This document shows positions 1 through 5,511 of a stretch of DNA of 5,511 nt, piece by piece (positions within the stretch are counted from its first letter, which is position 1; each line of letters opens with the position of its first letter). The translations under genes were made by a program, and so were the position numbers. This DNA is from JBCDBH01 sp039184055 (lineage in GTDB: Bacteria > Acidobacteriota > Thermoanaerobaculia > Multivoradales > J023). The notes under the pieces were generated by a model. It was not told the DNA's origin, ran no database searches, and saw only the letters and a program-made list of their open reading frames with translations. Where the stretch lies: the NCBI GenBank assembly GCA_039184055.1, contig JBCDBH010000392.1, positions 1-5,511 on the forward strand. Reading direction: 5' to 3'.

Positions 1-39
1 CGCGCCGTAGCCGGCGGGCTGGTGAGCAAGGCGGGCTAG

Positions 40-152
40 CTCACGGCCAGGGTCGGCACAGTCGGTTTATGCAACAACTTCGCGCGAACATGCAAGACGG
101 AGAGTGAGCCCGTCTCTAGGATGTGATGGTTCCAACAAACCGAACGCACATC
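40..152. other. Non-coding leader upstream of the hydrolase gene
   Basis: No convincing gene was found here. In frame 1 the bases before this stretch are open from the window edge to a TAG at 37-39; that could be the last 12 codons of an upstream plus-strand gene, but it is too short to judge. The leader contains a 6-bp inverted repeat, AGACGG at 95-100 and CCGTCT at 110-115, with a 9-nt loop and no T-run. It probably holds the hydrolase promoter, but I could not pick a -35/-10 pair with any confidence. Confidence 0.4.
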
Positions 153-160
153 GAAGGGAG
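153..160 (+). promoter_or_regulatory. Shine-Dalgarno that fixes the hydrolase start
   Basis: GAAGGGAG lies 7 nt before the ATG at 168. The in-frame alternatives, GTG at 123 and ATG at 126, have no comparable purine-rich site at a normal distance. This favours the shorter 308-residue product beginning MSDTR. Confidence 0.7.
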
Positions 161-167
161 CTCGCTC

Positions 168-1094
168 ATGTCCGATACTCGAATCAACTTGCAGAACACG
201 CCGACTCCTCAGGGAGTCATCGTCGAACCGGTGACCTTTCCGAGCAACGGTGTCGACCTGCAGGGCACTCTCTTCAAGCCGGCGAACGCTGCCCAGCCGC
301 TACCGGGTGTGGTCGTCGCGGGTGCGTGGACGACGGTCAAAGAGCAGATGGCCGGCACGTACGCGCGGGAGCTTGCCGCTCGAGGGCTGATCGCGTTGGC
401 GTTCGACTTCACGGGCTGGGGAGAAAGTGGCGGCACGCGGCGTTATGTCGAAGACCCGGTCGTCAAGACAGCGGACATCCACGCCGCCGCCAGCTATCTG
501 GCGGGTCGAGACGATGTCCGAGCCGATGCGCTCACCGGCCTCGGCGTCTGCGCATCGTCTGGGTACATGGCCGAGGTCGTGACCGATGGCGACAACCTTG
601 CGAAGCTCGCTCTGGTCGCGCCCTGGCTGCACGATGCGGAGATGGCCACTGTGATCTACGGTGGACCCGATGCGGCTGCCGGATTGATCGCGGCGAGCGA
701 AGCCGAGGCAGGTTCGGATGCCCCGACCGTGCTCACCGCCGCCAGCACGAGCGACGACACTGCACCGATGTACCAGGCGCCGTATTACACCGAAGAAGAT
801 CGCGGGCTCATCAAGGAGTACGACAACCAATTCAGCGTCCTATCCTGGAAACCCTGGTTGACCTACGACGGACAAGCTTCCGCCGACCGATTGTCCAAGC
901 CTATGTTGATGGTCGGTTCGTCGGGCATGGCCTTGCCTGCTGGCGCCGAAGCTTACGAACGTCGCACGAAGGCATCCGTCGAGAGAGTCTGGTTCGGCGA
1001 GGACGTCAATCAATTCGACTTCTATGATCGCGCCGACATCGTGAGCGCCGCAGCCGACGCCGTGACTAACTTTGTCAAAGGAAGCGAGGCATGA
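168..1094 (+). CDS. Alpha/beta hydrolase, dienelactone-hydrolase/YcjY-like
   Basis: This 308-residue protein has no signal peptide and is predicted cytoplasmic. The fold is visible: an N-terminal beta-rich entry (VTFPSNGVDLQGTLFKPA, about 22-39), strand VVVAGAW (48-54), a segment typical of the superfamily (FDFTGWGESGG, 79-89), the nucleophile elbow GLGVCASSGY (124-133) with Cys128 where most esterases have Ser, and a C-terminal QFDFYD (282-287). Cys at the elbow is known from dienelactone hydrolases and YcjY-like proteins. In many relatives the last motif carries the catalytic His (HxDLYD-like); here the aligned residue is Gln282, and the strand-7 loop (about 248-257, VGSSGMALPA) has no obvious acid. 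Activity and substrate are therefore uncertain: it could be an atypical hydrolase or a non-hydrolytic member. The start at 168 is chosen on its ribosome site; an in-frame extension to 123 adds 15 residues without domain support. It stands alone on its strand and converges with the LolA-like gene. Confidence 0.87.
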   Translation: MSDTRINLQNTPTPQGVIVEPVTFPSNGVDLQGTLFKPANAAQPLPGVVVAGAWTTVKEQMAGTYARELAARGLIALAFDFTGWGESGGTRRYVEDPVVKTADIHAAASYLAGRDDVRADALTGLGVCASSGYMAEVVTDGDNLAKLALVAPWLHDAEMATVIYGGPDAAAGLIAASEAEAGSDAPTVLTAASTSDDTAPMYQAPYYTEEDRGLIKEYDNQFSVLSWKPWLTYDGQASADRLSKPMLMVGSSGMALPAGAEAYERRTKASVERVWFGEDVNQFDFYDRADIVSAAADAVTNFVKGSEA

Positions 1095-1124
1095 GGCGAT
1101 CTTCGGCGAGTGGGTCGAGCTAGG

Positions 1125-1171
1125 AGGGGGGCAGGCAGGGGGGCACGATGCACGGAAACGCGCATCGTGCC
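1125..1171. terminator. Convergent-gene hairpin with adjacent G-tract; candidate bidirectional terminator
   Basis: A perfect 10-bp inverted repeat, GGCACGATGC at 1142-1151 and GCATCGTGCC at 1162-1171, encloses a 10-nt loop. It sits between the hydrolase stop (1094) and the LolA-like stop (1187), where a shared terminator is expected. Neither side has a T-run: the plus strand continues ACTGGGCCT, and the minus strand continues into a C-rich stretch complementary to the G-runs at 1126-1131 and 1138-1143. It is therefore not a classical intrinsic terminator. It may act as a 3'-end stabilising hairpin or work with Rho. Confidence 0.5.
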
Positions 1172-1186
1172 ACTGGGCCTTGGCGA

Positions 1187-2362
1187 TTAGCGACTGTAGG
1201 TCGCTGTGGCGGCCGTGAACCAGTTTTCACCGCCATCCATCGAGGCTTCGGTGGTGACTACGAAGCCGTCGGCGCTCAGTCCGGAGTAGCTGGTTCGTTG
1301 GTGAATCGTGGTGCCTCGCATGGAGAACGAGGTGCCCGTTTCGAGGTTGTCGAAGACGTAGGCGCCGTCGTCGTTCTCGGTGCCCTGTTGAACATCCAAT
1401 TGACCGCGATCACCGTCGATGGCGGTGCGTCGGTAGACCTGGTGAGTACGGTCGAAGGCGAGCTGGACCAAGACCTGCTCACCGTCGTTCTCGTAGGACT
1501 CCTGCATCAGGGTGTCGCCGATCAGCATCTCGATGGTCGAGGTACGTTCGCTGGTGGTGGGCGTCGCGCCCGGGCGAGACGTCCGCTCGACGGTGACGTT
1601 CCACTCACCGGCCAGCTCGGCCCATTGCGCCATACCGAGAGGCGGCGGCATGACGAAGATCGCCGGATCGACATCAACGTTGATCTCGACTTTTTCGACG
1701 TGCTGGACGCGATTGCGGGTGTACCACTGCGTCTCGACATAGTGCGGAATCATGACGCCTTCGACCGAGCGGAAATCGTCATAGAAGGTCCGCTGAGTCT
1801 GTGGCCGTCCGAAATCGGATCCCGGTGAGATGCGAGCCACCTCGAGGTAGGTGTTGGGATCGAGATGCCAGCTTTCCGCCGTCTTGTCGGGTCGTTTGAG
1901 ATCGATCTGTAGGGTCTCGATGCCGTCGACTTCCGAGGGGCCGACGAGGGTAAGCTCGTAGCTCGCCGCGTCGAAGAGCGGGTTCGGAAAGTCTCGTTGA
2001 CGCTCGGTGACGGCCAGGTCGGGTCCGCCGATCTTCTTGACGCTCGGATCCCGCATGGGATTGACCCACCAGGCGATTTCGCCGTCGTGGGCTTTGGTCA
2101 CCGGATGGTCGCCGAGGAAGTACTCCATGTGCAAGCGCCGGTCGTTGAGCTGGGTCAAGGTGAAGGTGTTGACCTTACTGAAAGACTCGTAGGCGCCCGA
2201 GGTGCGGATGTTCTCCACGGCTTGCCAGGCCTCGCTACCACCTCGCGCTTCGATGTGCTTGGCGAGGACCGTATCGAGATCGTCCGCGAAGGCCCCACCC
2301 GCCATCATCGATGCGACGAGGGAAGTCAGGATCCAGGGTCGAAGGGCTTTCATCTTCATCAT
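1187..2362 (-). CDS. Secreted two-domain protein: LolA-like N-terminus plus DUF1579-like C-terminus
   Basis: This 391-residue protein has a Sec signal peptide: basic start (MKMKALRPW), hydrophobic core to about residue 23, probable cleavage after AFA (24-26). Residues 27 to about 242 resemble the LolA/LppX-like outer-membrane lipoprotein-sorting fold: an opening helix with AKHIEARGG (34-42), then successive beta strands (TFTLTQLNDRRLHMEY, DGEIAWWV, LQIDLKRP, SWHLDPNTYLEVARIS), ending DVDPAIFVMPPP. Residues about 246-391 start AQWAELAGEWNVTVE and look like DUF1579 or a lipocalin-like barrel, with matching turns at IEMLIGDTLMQE (277-288) and MDGGENWFT (375-383). LolA-type folds bind hydrophobic or lipid ligands in the periplasm; binding by this protein is inferred, and no ligand is known. 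There is no lipobox, so it is probably soluble in the periplasm. It overlaps the stop of the propeller gene and is surely co-expressed with it. The domain calls rest on pattern, not a search. Confidence 0.8.
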   Translation of the reverse strand: MMKMKALRPWILTSLVASMMAGGAFADDLDTVLAKHIEARGGSEAWQAVENIRTSGAYESFSKVNTFTLTQLNDRRLHMEYFLGDHPVTKAHDGEIAWWVNPMRDPSVKKIGGPDLAVTERQRDFPNPLFDAASYELTLVGPSEVDGIETLQIDLKRPDKTAESWHLDPNTYLEVARISPGSDFGRPQTQRTFYDDFRSVEGVMIPHYVETQWYTRNRVQHVEKVEINVDVDPAIFVMPPPLGMAQWAELAGEWNVTVERTSRPGATPTTSERTSTIEMLIGDTLMQESYENDGEQVLVQLAFDRTHQVYRRTAIDGDRGQLDVQQGTENDDGAYVFDNLETGTSFSMRGTTIHQRTSYSGLSADGFVVTTEASMDGGENWFTAATATYSR

Positions 2363-3654
2363 GCGCCTCCCTTGTCACGCAGATCGAAGCTGACCAGCTC
2401 TTTGTGGTTCCGCACATAGAGACGGCCATGGGACACCGTCGGAGCAGTCCAGCTCAGGTCGTTCATGGCCTGGAAGGAGCCTTTCTCAGTGTACGTTTCG
2501 GCGCCGGCTTCGACGAGGAGCAATTTGCCGCGATCCGACAACACGATGAGATGGCCATCGGCGAGGATCAACGAGCCTTTGCCCAAGCCGCGCTTGGCCC
2601 ACACCAGGCTGCCGTCCTCGGCCGAGACTGCTTTGAGGGTCGCGTTGTCGAAGCTGTAGATCACGCCGTTGTGGGTGACCGCGGCGCTGAAGTGGTTGCG
2701 CAGCCGGTGCGAGCTCCACACCTGTTCGACCTGAGTCTCGTCTTCAGGATTCACCTTGAGCACCTGGGCGCCGACGCCTTCGGCGCCCGAGGCGTAGATG
2801 AGACCCGGTCCGAGCGCCACCGGCACGGCATGCGTCTCGCCGCGTGGCCAGTCGTGCGCCCACAGCTCTTTACCCGTCGCGTCGATGCAGTAGAGCTTCT
2901 GACCCGATACGTAGACATAGCGACGCTCACCGTTCATGTCGACCGGTAGCGGCGAGTTGTAGCCGGAACCGGCATCGCCACGTGCCCAAAGCGTCTCGCC
3001 GGTCTTCTTGTCGAGGGCGACCAGGGTCTTGCCCTCTTTACCACCGGCCTCGAGGATCAGCTGATCACCATCCACCAACGCGGAGGTGGCGTAGCCCCAA
3101 TAGGGGCGCTCACTGCCGAAGTCCTCGGTTAGCTCGAGCTTCCACTGCTCGGAGCCATCGGCGGTATTGAGCGCCAGGAACCGACCGTGTGAGCTGAGGT
3201 AGTAGACCGTGTCGCCATCGACCGCTGGGGTCGATCGGGGACCATTGCCGAATTCTGTTTCGAGCTTTTCACCCACGTCGACGCGCCACAGCTCGTCGCC
3301 CGTGTTGGCGTCGAAAGCCGCCGCGAATTCGTGATCGACCGCCTCTTCGCCTTCGGCCGCCGGAACCGGCGCCGCGTACATGGTGTAGATACGGTCACCG
3401 ACCACGGTGACGCCCGAGTAGCCTTCACCGAGCGGGCGACGCCAGAGCTCGGTGGGACCGTTCTCGGGCCAGGAGTCGAGTAGACCGGTTTCCTGGGCGA
3501 TACCGTCGCGTTGCGGTCCGCGAAACTGCGACCAATCGTTGCCGGCCGGTTCACCCCAGGCAGACGGGGCGGAAAGAAGCAAAAGCAGGCCCAATGTGGT
3601 GCCCAAAACGGTCGACAGCCGTCGTGGCTGCGCTCGATCTGAATGGCGATGCAT
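2359..3654 (-). CDS. Secreted PQQ-type beta-propeller repeat protein (BamB-like fold)
   Basis: This 431-residue protein has a Sec signal peptide (MHRHSDRAQPRR, then a Leu-rich core, probable cleavage after AWG at 32-34). The mature protein opens with WSQFRGPQRDGIA (41-53), a hallmark of 'outer membrane protein assembly factor BamB family / PQQ-binding-like beta-propeller' proteins. Blade repeats with the A/D-x-x-x-G-x-x-x-W docking pattern are visible at 114-123 (FDANTGDELW), 162-171, 214-223 (LDKKTGETLW), 257-265 and 343-352. It is close to BamB in length and much shorter than quinoprotein alcohol dehydrogenases. The only Cys (256) rules out their vicinal disulfide, so enzymatic PQQ use is unlikely and a binding or scaffold role in the periplasm is more plausible. 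There is no lipobox, unlike classical BamB, and no BamB genomic partners are present, so I do not assign bamB. It is followed with overlap by the LolA-like gene; upstream is a 258-bp gap likely holding its promoter. Confidence 0.87.
   Translation of the reverse strand: MHRHSDRAQPRRLSTVLGTTLGLLLLLSAPSAWGEPAGNDWSQFRGPQRDGIAQETGLLDSWPENGPTELWRRPLGEGYSGVTVVGDRIYTMYAAPVPAAEGEEAVDHEFAAAFDANTGDELWRVDVGEKLETEFGNGPRSTPAVDGDTVYYLSSHGRFLALNTADGSEQWKLELTEDFGSERPYWGYATSALVDGDQLILEAGGKEGKTLVALDKKTGETLWARGDAGSGYNSPLPVDMNGERRYVYVSGQKLYCIDATGKELWAHDWPRGETHAVPVALGPGLIYASGAEGVGAQVLKVNPEDETQVEQVWSSHRLRNHFSAAVTHNGVIYSFDNATLKAVSAEDGSLVWAKRGLGKGSLILADGHLIVLSDRGKLLLVEAGAETYTEKGSFQAMNDLSWTAPTVSHGRLYVRNHKELVSFDLRDKGGA
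2366..2371 (-). promoter_or_regulatory. Shine-Dalgarno of the LolA-like gene, inside the propeller gene
   Basis: GGGAGG on the minus strand lies 3 nt before the first ATG (2360-2362) and 6 nt before the second (2357-2359). The spacing favours the second Met, so the real product may be 390 residues. The upstream stop TGA occupies 2361-2359, giving an ATGATG junction typical of translational coupling. Confidence 0.6.
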
Positions 3655-3665
3655 GATTCCGGAGT

Positions 3666-3671
3666 CCTCCT
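3666..3671 (-). promoter_or_regulatory. Shine-Dalgarno of the propeller gene
   Basis: A consensus AGGAGG on the minus strand lies 11 nt upstream of the ATG at 3652-3654. The spacing is longer than usual, but no other in-frame start lies closer to the site and the signal peptide begins properly at this Met. Confidence 0.6.
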
Positions 3672-3912
3672 GGCAGTTTTTTACTCGTCGGTCGCGGACG
3701 TATCTGCGACGCGCGAGTTTGGGTCTGTCTTTCAGCTACGTAAAGCCGGGTCACGGGTTGTGGAGATCCCGTTCGTGACCACATAAACGTCGACCCGTTT
3801 GATACGCAGCGGCCCGATCCTAACGCATCGAGCTGGATGGCCTTTGGGCCCCCGACCACAGAGCGCGCCGCCGACTGCGACAGCGGGTCGAGCTGGTCCG
3901 ACGCCGCGCTTT
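3672..3912. other. Intergenic gap between HAD lipoprotein and propeller genes, with dyad symmetries
   Basis: No credible gene is present; the reading frames crossing it lack domain signal and run into the neighbouring genes. Two inverted repeats are visible. GGTCACG (3749-3755) and CGTGACC (3774-3780) form a 7-bp stem that can extend by GG/CC with a small bulge. GTCGC (3691-3695) and GCGAC (3706-3710) form a shorter dyad about 20 bp upstream of the propeller ribosome site. The first could end the upstream transcript, though no T-run follows; the second lies where an operator or leader hairpin could sit. A promoter for the propeller/LolA-like pair is expected here, but no convincing -35/-10 pair was found. 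Confidence 0.4.
3749..3780 (-). terminator. Inverted repeat downstream of the HAD lipoprotein gene
   Basis: A 7-bp perfect stem (GGTCACG / CGTGACC) extends inward by a GG/CC pair after a bulge. It lies about 130 nt past the HAD stop on the minus strand. The sequence after it on that strand, CCGGCTTTACG, has only three T residues, so it is a weak intrinsic terminator at best. It could instead be a regulator-binding palindrome for the propeller promoter. Confidence 0.3.
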
Positions 3913-4893
3913 TCAATCCGGAAAGACCACCGCGAAGTCATCTTTCATACTGACGATTTGCCAATCGAGCTCTTGGGCATGCTCGATCAGGGTCTCGTCT
4001 CGATACTCATATTCGTCCGGGTCGTCGTGCACGAGGATCAGAGCGAGACCGGGAGCATCGCCGCTGGTCGCGTATTGCAGCATCTCGAAATCGCCCATCG
4101 AGTTGCCAAAGGCGAGGATCGGACGCTGACCGATCCGGTTTCGGATCGCTTCGGCTTTTCCCCCACCGTCGATCGATGGAGGCAGAAAGGCATCTTGTCG
4201 GATGAGCGAAGCGTCGTCGTCAGCGGTCGAGAAGTCGAGCTCGACGACGTGTCCGATGGTCCTCGCCGGATCGACGTCGACGATGCCACCGTACGTACGG
4301 GTAAATCCCTGCTGGGATCCCGACACGATGTGAACGGCAAAGTCGTTGGCGTGTAGATAGTCGATCAGTTGAACCATCGGCAGGTAGTGGAGCTCGCCGT
4401 AGGGCCTGTTGAAACGAGCATGACGTGCCGTGTCGAGAAAGTGCTCGACATAGTCGACATAAAACGTCTGGGACTCTCCGAGGAAAGCGGTCAGGAGCAC
4501 GTCTTCGACGTTGGCGTTGAGCGTTTCGTAGTCGCGGTCGCACGCGGCGCGATAGATCGGCTCGTCGAGCTTGGACGGATCGTCGACCGTCAGCTCGCAG
4601 AGGCGAGTCGCCGCGACGATCACTTCCATGTAGTCGGGCTTCTCACAACCGATCGTGCCGTCGAAGTCGAAGGTCGCCAGCCGCGATTCTGCTGGTAGGT
4701 AGCTCGGGCCGTCCGGTTGGGTGACCTCGGCGACAAAGTCGAGAATGGCCTGCTTGGTCGCTGTGTCATTCCATGTCGACAGGGGATCGCCGTCGAGTGG
4801 TCGAACACTGTCGCGCGGGCTCACGGAGGCGCAAGCGCCGAGCACGACAATGGCCAGGCCGAACAGAATCCGTTTCACGACGATCCGATACAT
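3913..4893 (-). CDS. HAD-superfamily phosphatase-like lipoprotein
   Basis: This 326-residue protein begins with a lipoprotein signal (MYRIVVKRILFGLAIVVLGAC); the lipobox LGAC places the lipidated Cys at residue 21. Ala at +2 would, by the Enterobacteria rule, send it to the outer membrane. All four HAD motifs are present: motif I FDFDGT with nucleophile Asp76 and acid/base Asp78; motif II Ser191 in IVSGSQQG; motif III Lys246 in GGGKAEAI; motif IV GNSMGD (263-268). The order and the large insertion between motifs I and II (about 80-185, likely a helical cap) resemble the phosphoserine-phosphatase-like (SerB/HAD-IB) group. It is therefore predicted to be an active Mg-dependent phosphomonoesterase in the periplasm, anchored to a membrane; the substrate cannot be read from sequence. 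The start is supported by GGAGG 5 nt upstream. It lies 36 bp after the oxidoreductase and is probably co-transcribed with it. Confidence 0.88.
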   Translation of the reverse strand: MYRIVVKRILFGLAIVVLGACASVSPRDSVRPLDGDPLSTWNDTATKQAILDFVAEVTQPDGPSYLPAESRLATFDFDGTIGCEKPDYMEVIVAATRLCELTVDDPSKLDEPIYRAACDRDYETLNANVEDVLLTAFLGESQTFYVDYVEHFLDTARHARFNRPYGELHYLPMVQLIDYLHANDFAVHIVSGSQQGFTRTYGGIVDVDPARTIGHVVELDFSTADDDASLIRQDAFLPPSIDGGGKAEAIRNRIGQRPILAFGNSMGDFEMLQYATSGDAPGLALILVHDDPDEYEYRDETLIEHAQELDWQIVSMKDDFAVVFPD

Positions 4894-4898
4894 GACGA

Positions 4899-4903
4899 CC
4901 TCC
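4899..4903 (-). promoter_or_regulatory. Shine-Dalgarno of the HAD lipoprotein gene
   Basis: GGAGG on the minus strand lies 5 nt before the ATG at 4891-4893, within the 36-bp gap after the oxidoreductase stop. This short gap leaves little room for a promoter and supports co-transcription. Confidence 0.65.
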
Positions 4904-4929
4904 GCGCCTTCTGGACTCGCAGGTAGCCG

Positions 4930-5511
4930 TTACGCCAATCCGCGGAGCATCCGAACGGCGCGTACCGGATCGCTCGCGGTGGCGGCGAGCACGCCGCCCA
5001 TCATGGCGCCGATGACGCCGACCATGGCGACATCGCTACTGCCGAAATAGAGATTGCGGACCGGTGAGCGCGGGCGGAGCCACGGGCTCTGAAAGCGTTT
5101 CGGCGTCGGCATGAGGCCGTAGATCGATCCGTTCACCGGTCGAACGTAATAGTCCGACGACGCTGGGGTCGAGAGCTCCACGTAGTCGACCATGTCGCGG
5201 AGCGCGGGAATCTTGGTGAGGAATTGTTCGAGGAGCGATTCTTCCATCGCCTTTTTGAGTCGCTCGTAGCGTTCACCACGATCGGCCCTCGATTTCGTGC
5301 CTTGCCATTCGGCGAAGGTCTCCCAGGGTACGAAGGTCACGACCTCACCGGTGTGCCTTTGCTCGGGGCCCGGGTCGTGGTGAGGGTCTTTGAGCGACGG
5401 GAAGCTGCAGTAGAGCACCTCGGCGGCTGGGAGGTCGTCAGGATTCTCGACCTTCCACATATCCTCCTCGGTGTCCCAGGTGTCGTAGAACCACTTATTG
5501 GCTCCCGAACA
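4930..5511 (-). CDS. FAD-dependent oxidoreductase, retinol-saturase/phytoene-desaturase-like (C-terminal part)
   Basis: The frame stays open from the right window edge to the TAA at 4930-4932, giving 193 residues of a protein whose N-terminus, including the FAD-binding Rossmann motif, lies outside. An internal Met at 5460 should not be taken as the start, because the preceding 17 codons (CSGANKWFYDTWDTEED) continue the family pattern. Recognisable features are the STPASSDYYVRPVNGSIYGL segment (114-133), the MPTPKRF turn, and the C-terminal flavin-site motif NLYFGSSDVAMVGVIGAMM (153-171) followed by GGVLAA. These match all-trans-retinol 13,14-reductase (RetSat) and CrtI-type desaturase/isomerase relatives. 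The family acts on polyenes, carotenoids and other lipids as an FAD-linked saturase, desaturase or isomerase; the substrate is unknown here. It probably leads an operon with the HAD lipoprotein 36 bp downstream. Confidence 0.85.
   Translation of the reverse strand, partial: CSGANKWFYDTWDTEEDMWKVENPDDLPAAEVLYCSFPSLKDPHHDPGPEQRHTGEVVTFVPWETFAEWQGTKSRADRGERYERLKKAMEESLLEQFLTKIPALRDMVDYVELSTPASSDYYVRPVNGSIYGLMPTPKRFQSPWLRPRSPVRNLYFGSSDVAMVGVIGAMMGGVLAATASDPVRAVRMLRGLA

Noticed and set aside
1..39. Possible C-terminal 12 codons of an upstream gene (frame 1, ending TAG at 37-39)
   Set aside because: Too short to tell from chance; no motif can be read.
104..1027. A 307-codon open frame overlapping the hydrolase on the same strand
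   Set aside because: Its translation is rich in Arg, Gly and Cys with no domain pattern, as expected for a shifted frame in high-GC DNA; the overlapping frame encodes a clear alpha/beta hydrolase.
1148..1828. A 226-codon plus-strand frame opposite the LolA-like gene
   Set aside because: It is antisense to a gene with a signal peptide, ribosome site and domain pattern. It has no recognisable domain and begins inside the hairpin region.
2359..3654. PQQ-dependent alcohol dehydrogenase
   Set aside because: Too short, no vicinal Cys pair (a single Cys at 256), and the repeat pattern fits BamB-like non-enzymatic propellers better.
3828..3896. Direct repeat TCGAGCTGG at 3828-3836 and 3888-3896, exactly 60 bp apart
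   Set aside because: Only two copies of 9 bp with no further similarity around them; likely chance in high-GC DNA.
3551..3916. A 121-codon minus-strand frame covering the intergenic gap
   Set aside because: It overlaps the propeller signal-peptide region in another frame, has no domain features, and its composition is that of a shadow frame.
3799..4356. A 185-codon plus-strand frame starting in the intergenic gap
   Set aside because: Most of it is antisense to the HAD motifs, and no ribosome site or domain supports it.

Overview
The window is high-GC, densely coding bacterial DNA. One protein has a lipobox and two have Sec signal peptides with envelope-type folds, so a Gram-negative (diderm) host is likely. 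The protein styles (a 'QFRGPQRDG' beta-propeller, a LolA-like protein, a retinol-saturase-like oxidoreductase) would fit Acidobacteriota, Myxococcota or a related environmental lineage. The sequence alone does not settle the phylum.

Layout: a short non-coding leader (about 40-167) precedes a plus-strand alpha/beta hydrolase (168-1094). It converges on a run of four minus-strand genes. Between the convergent ends (1095-1186) lie a G-rich tract and a perfect 10-bp hairpin. Read in their own direction, the minus-strand genes are: the C-terminal part of an FAD-dependent retinol-saturase/phytoene-desaturase-like oxidoreductase (enters from the right edge, ends at 4930); 36 bp later, a HAD-fold phosphatase-like lipoprotein (4893-3913); a 258-bp gap with dyad symmetries; a secreted PQQ-type beta-propeller protein (3654-2359); and, overlapping its stop codon, a secreted two-domain protein with a LolA-like N-terminus and a DUF1579-like C-terminus (2362-1187).

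The minus-strand genes probably form two transcription units, oxidoreductase-HAD lipoprotein and propeller-LolA-like protein, or one unit with an internal promoter in the 3655-3912 gap. Three of the four are predicted to be exported, so the block is oriented toward the cell envelope, and the oxidoreductase suggests lipid or isoprenoid chemistry. No mobile element, CRISPR array, tRNA or rRNA was seen. No clear new system is evident. The points most worth a second look are the translationally coupled propeller/LolA-DUF1579 pair and the hydrolase, whose predicted catalytic triad looks degenerate.
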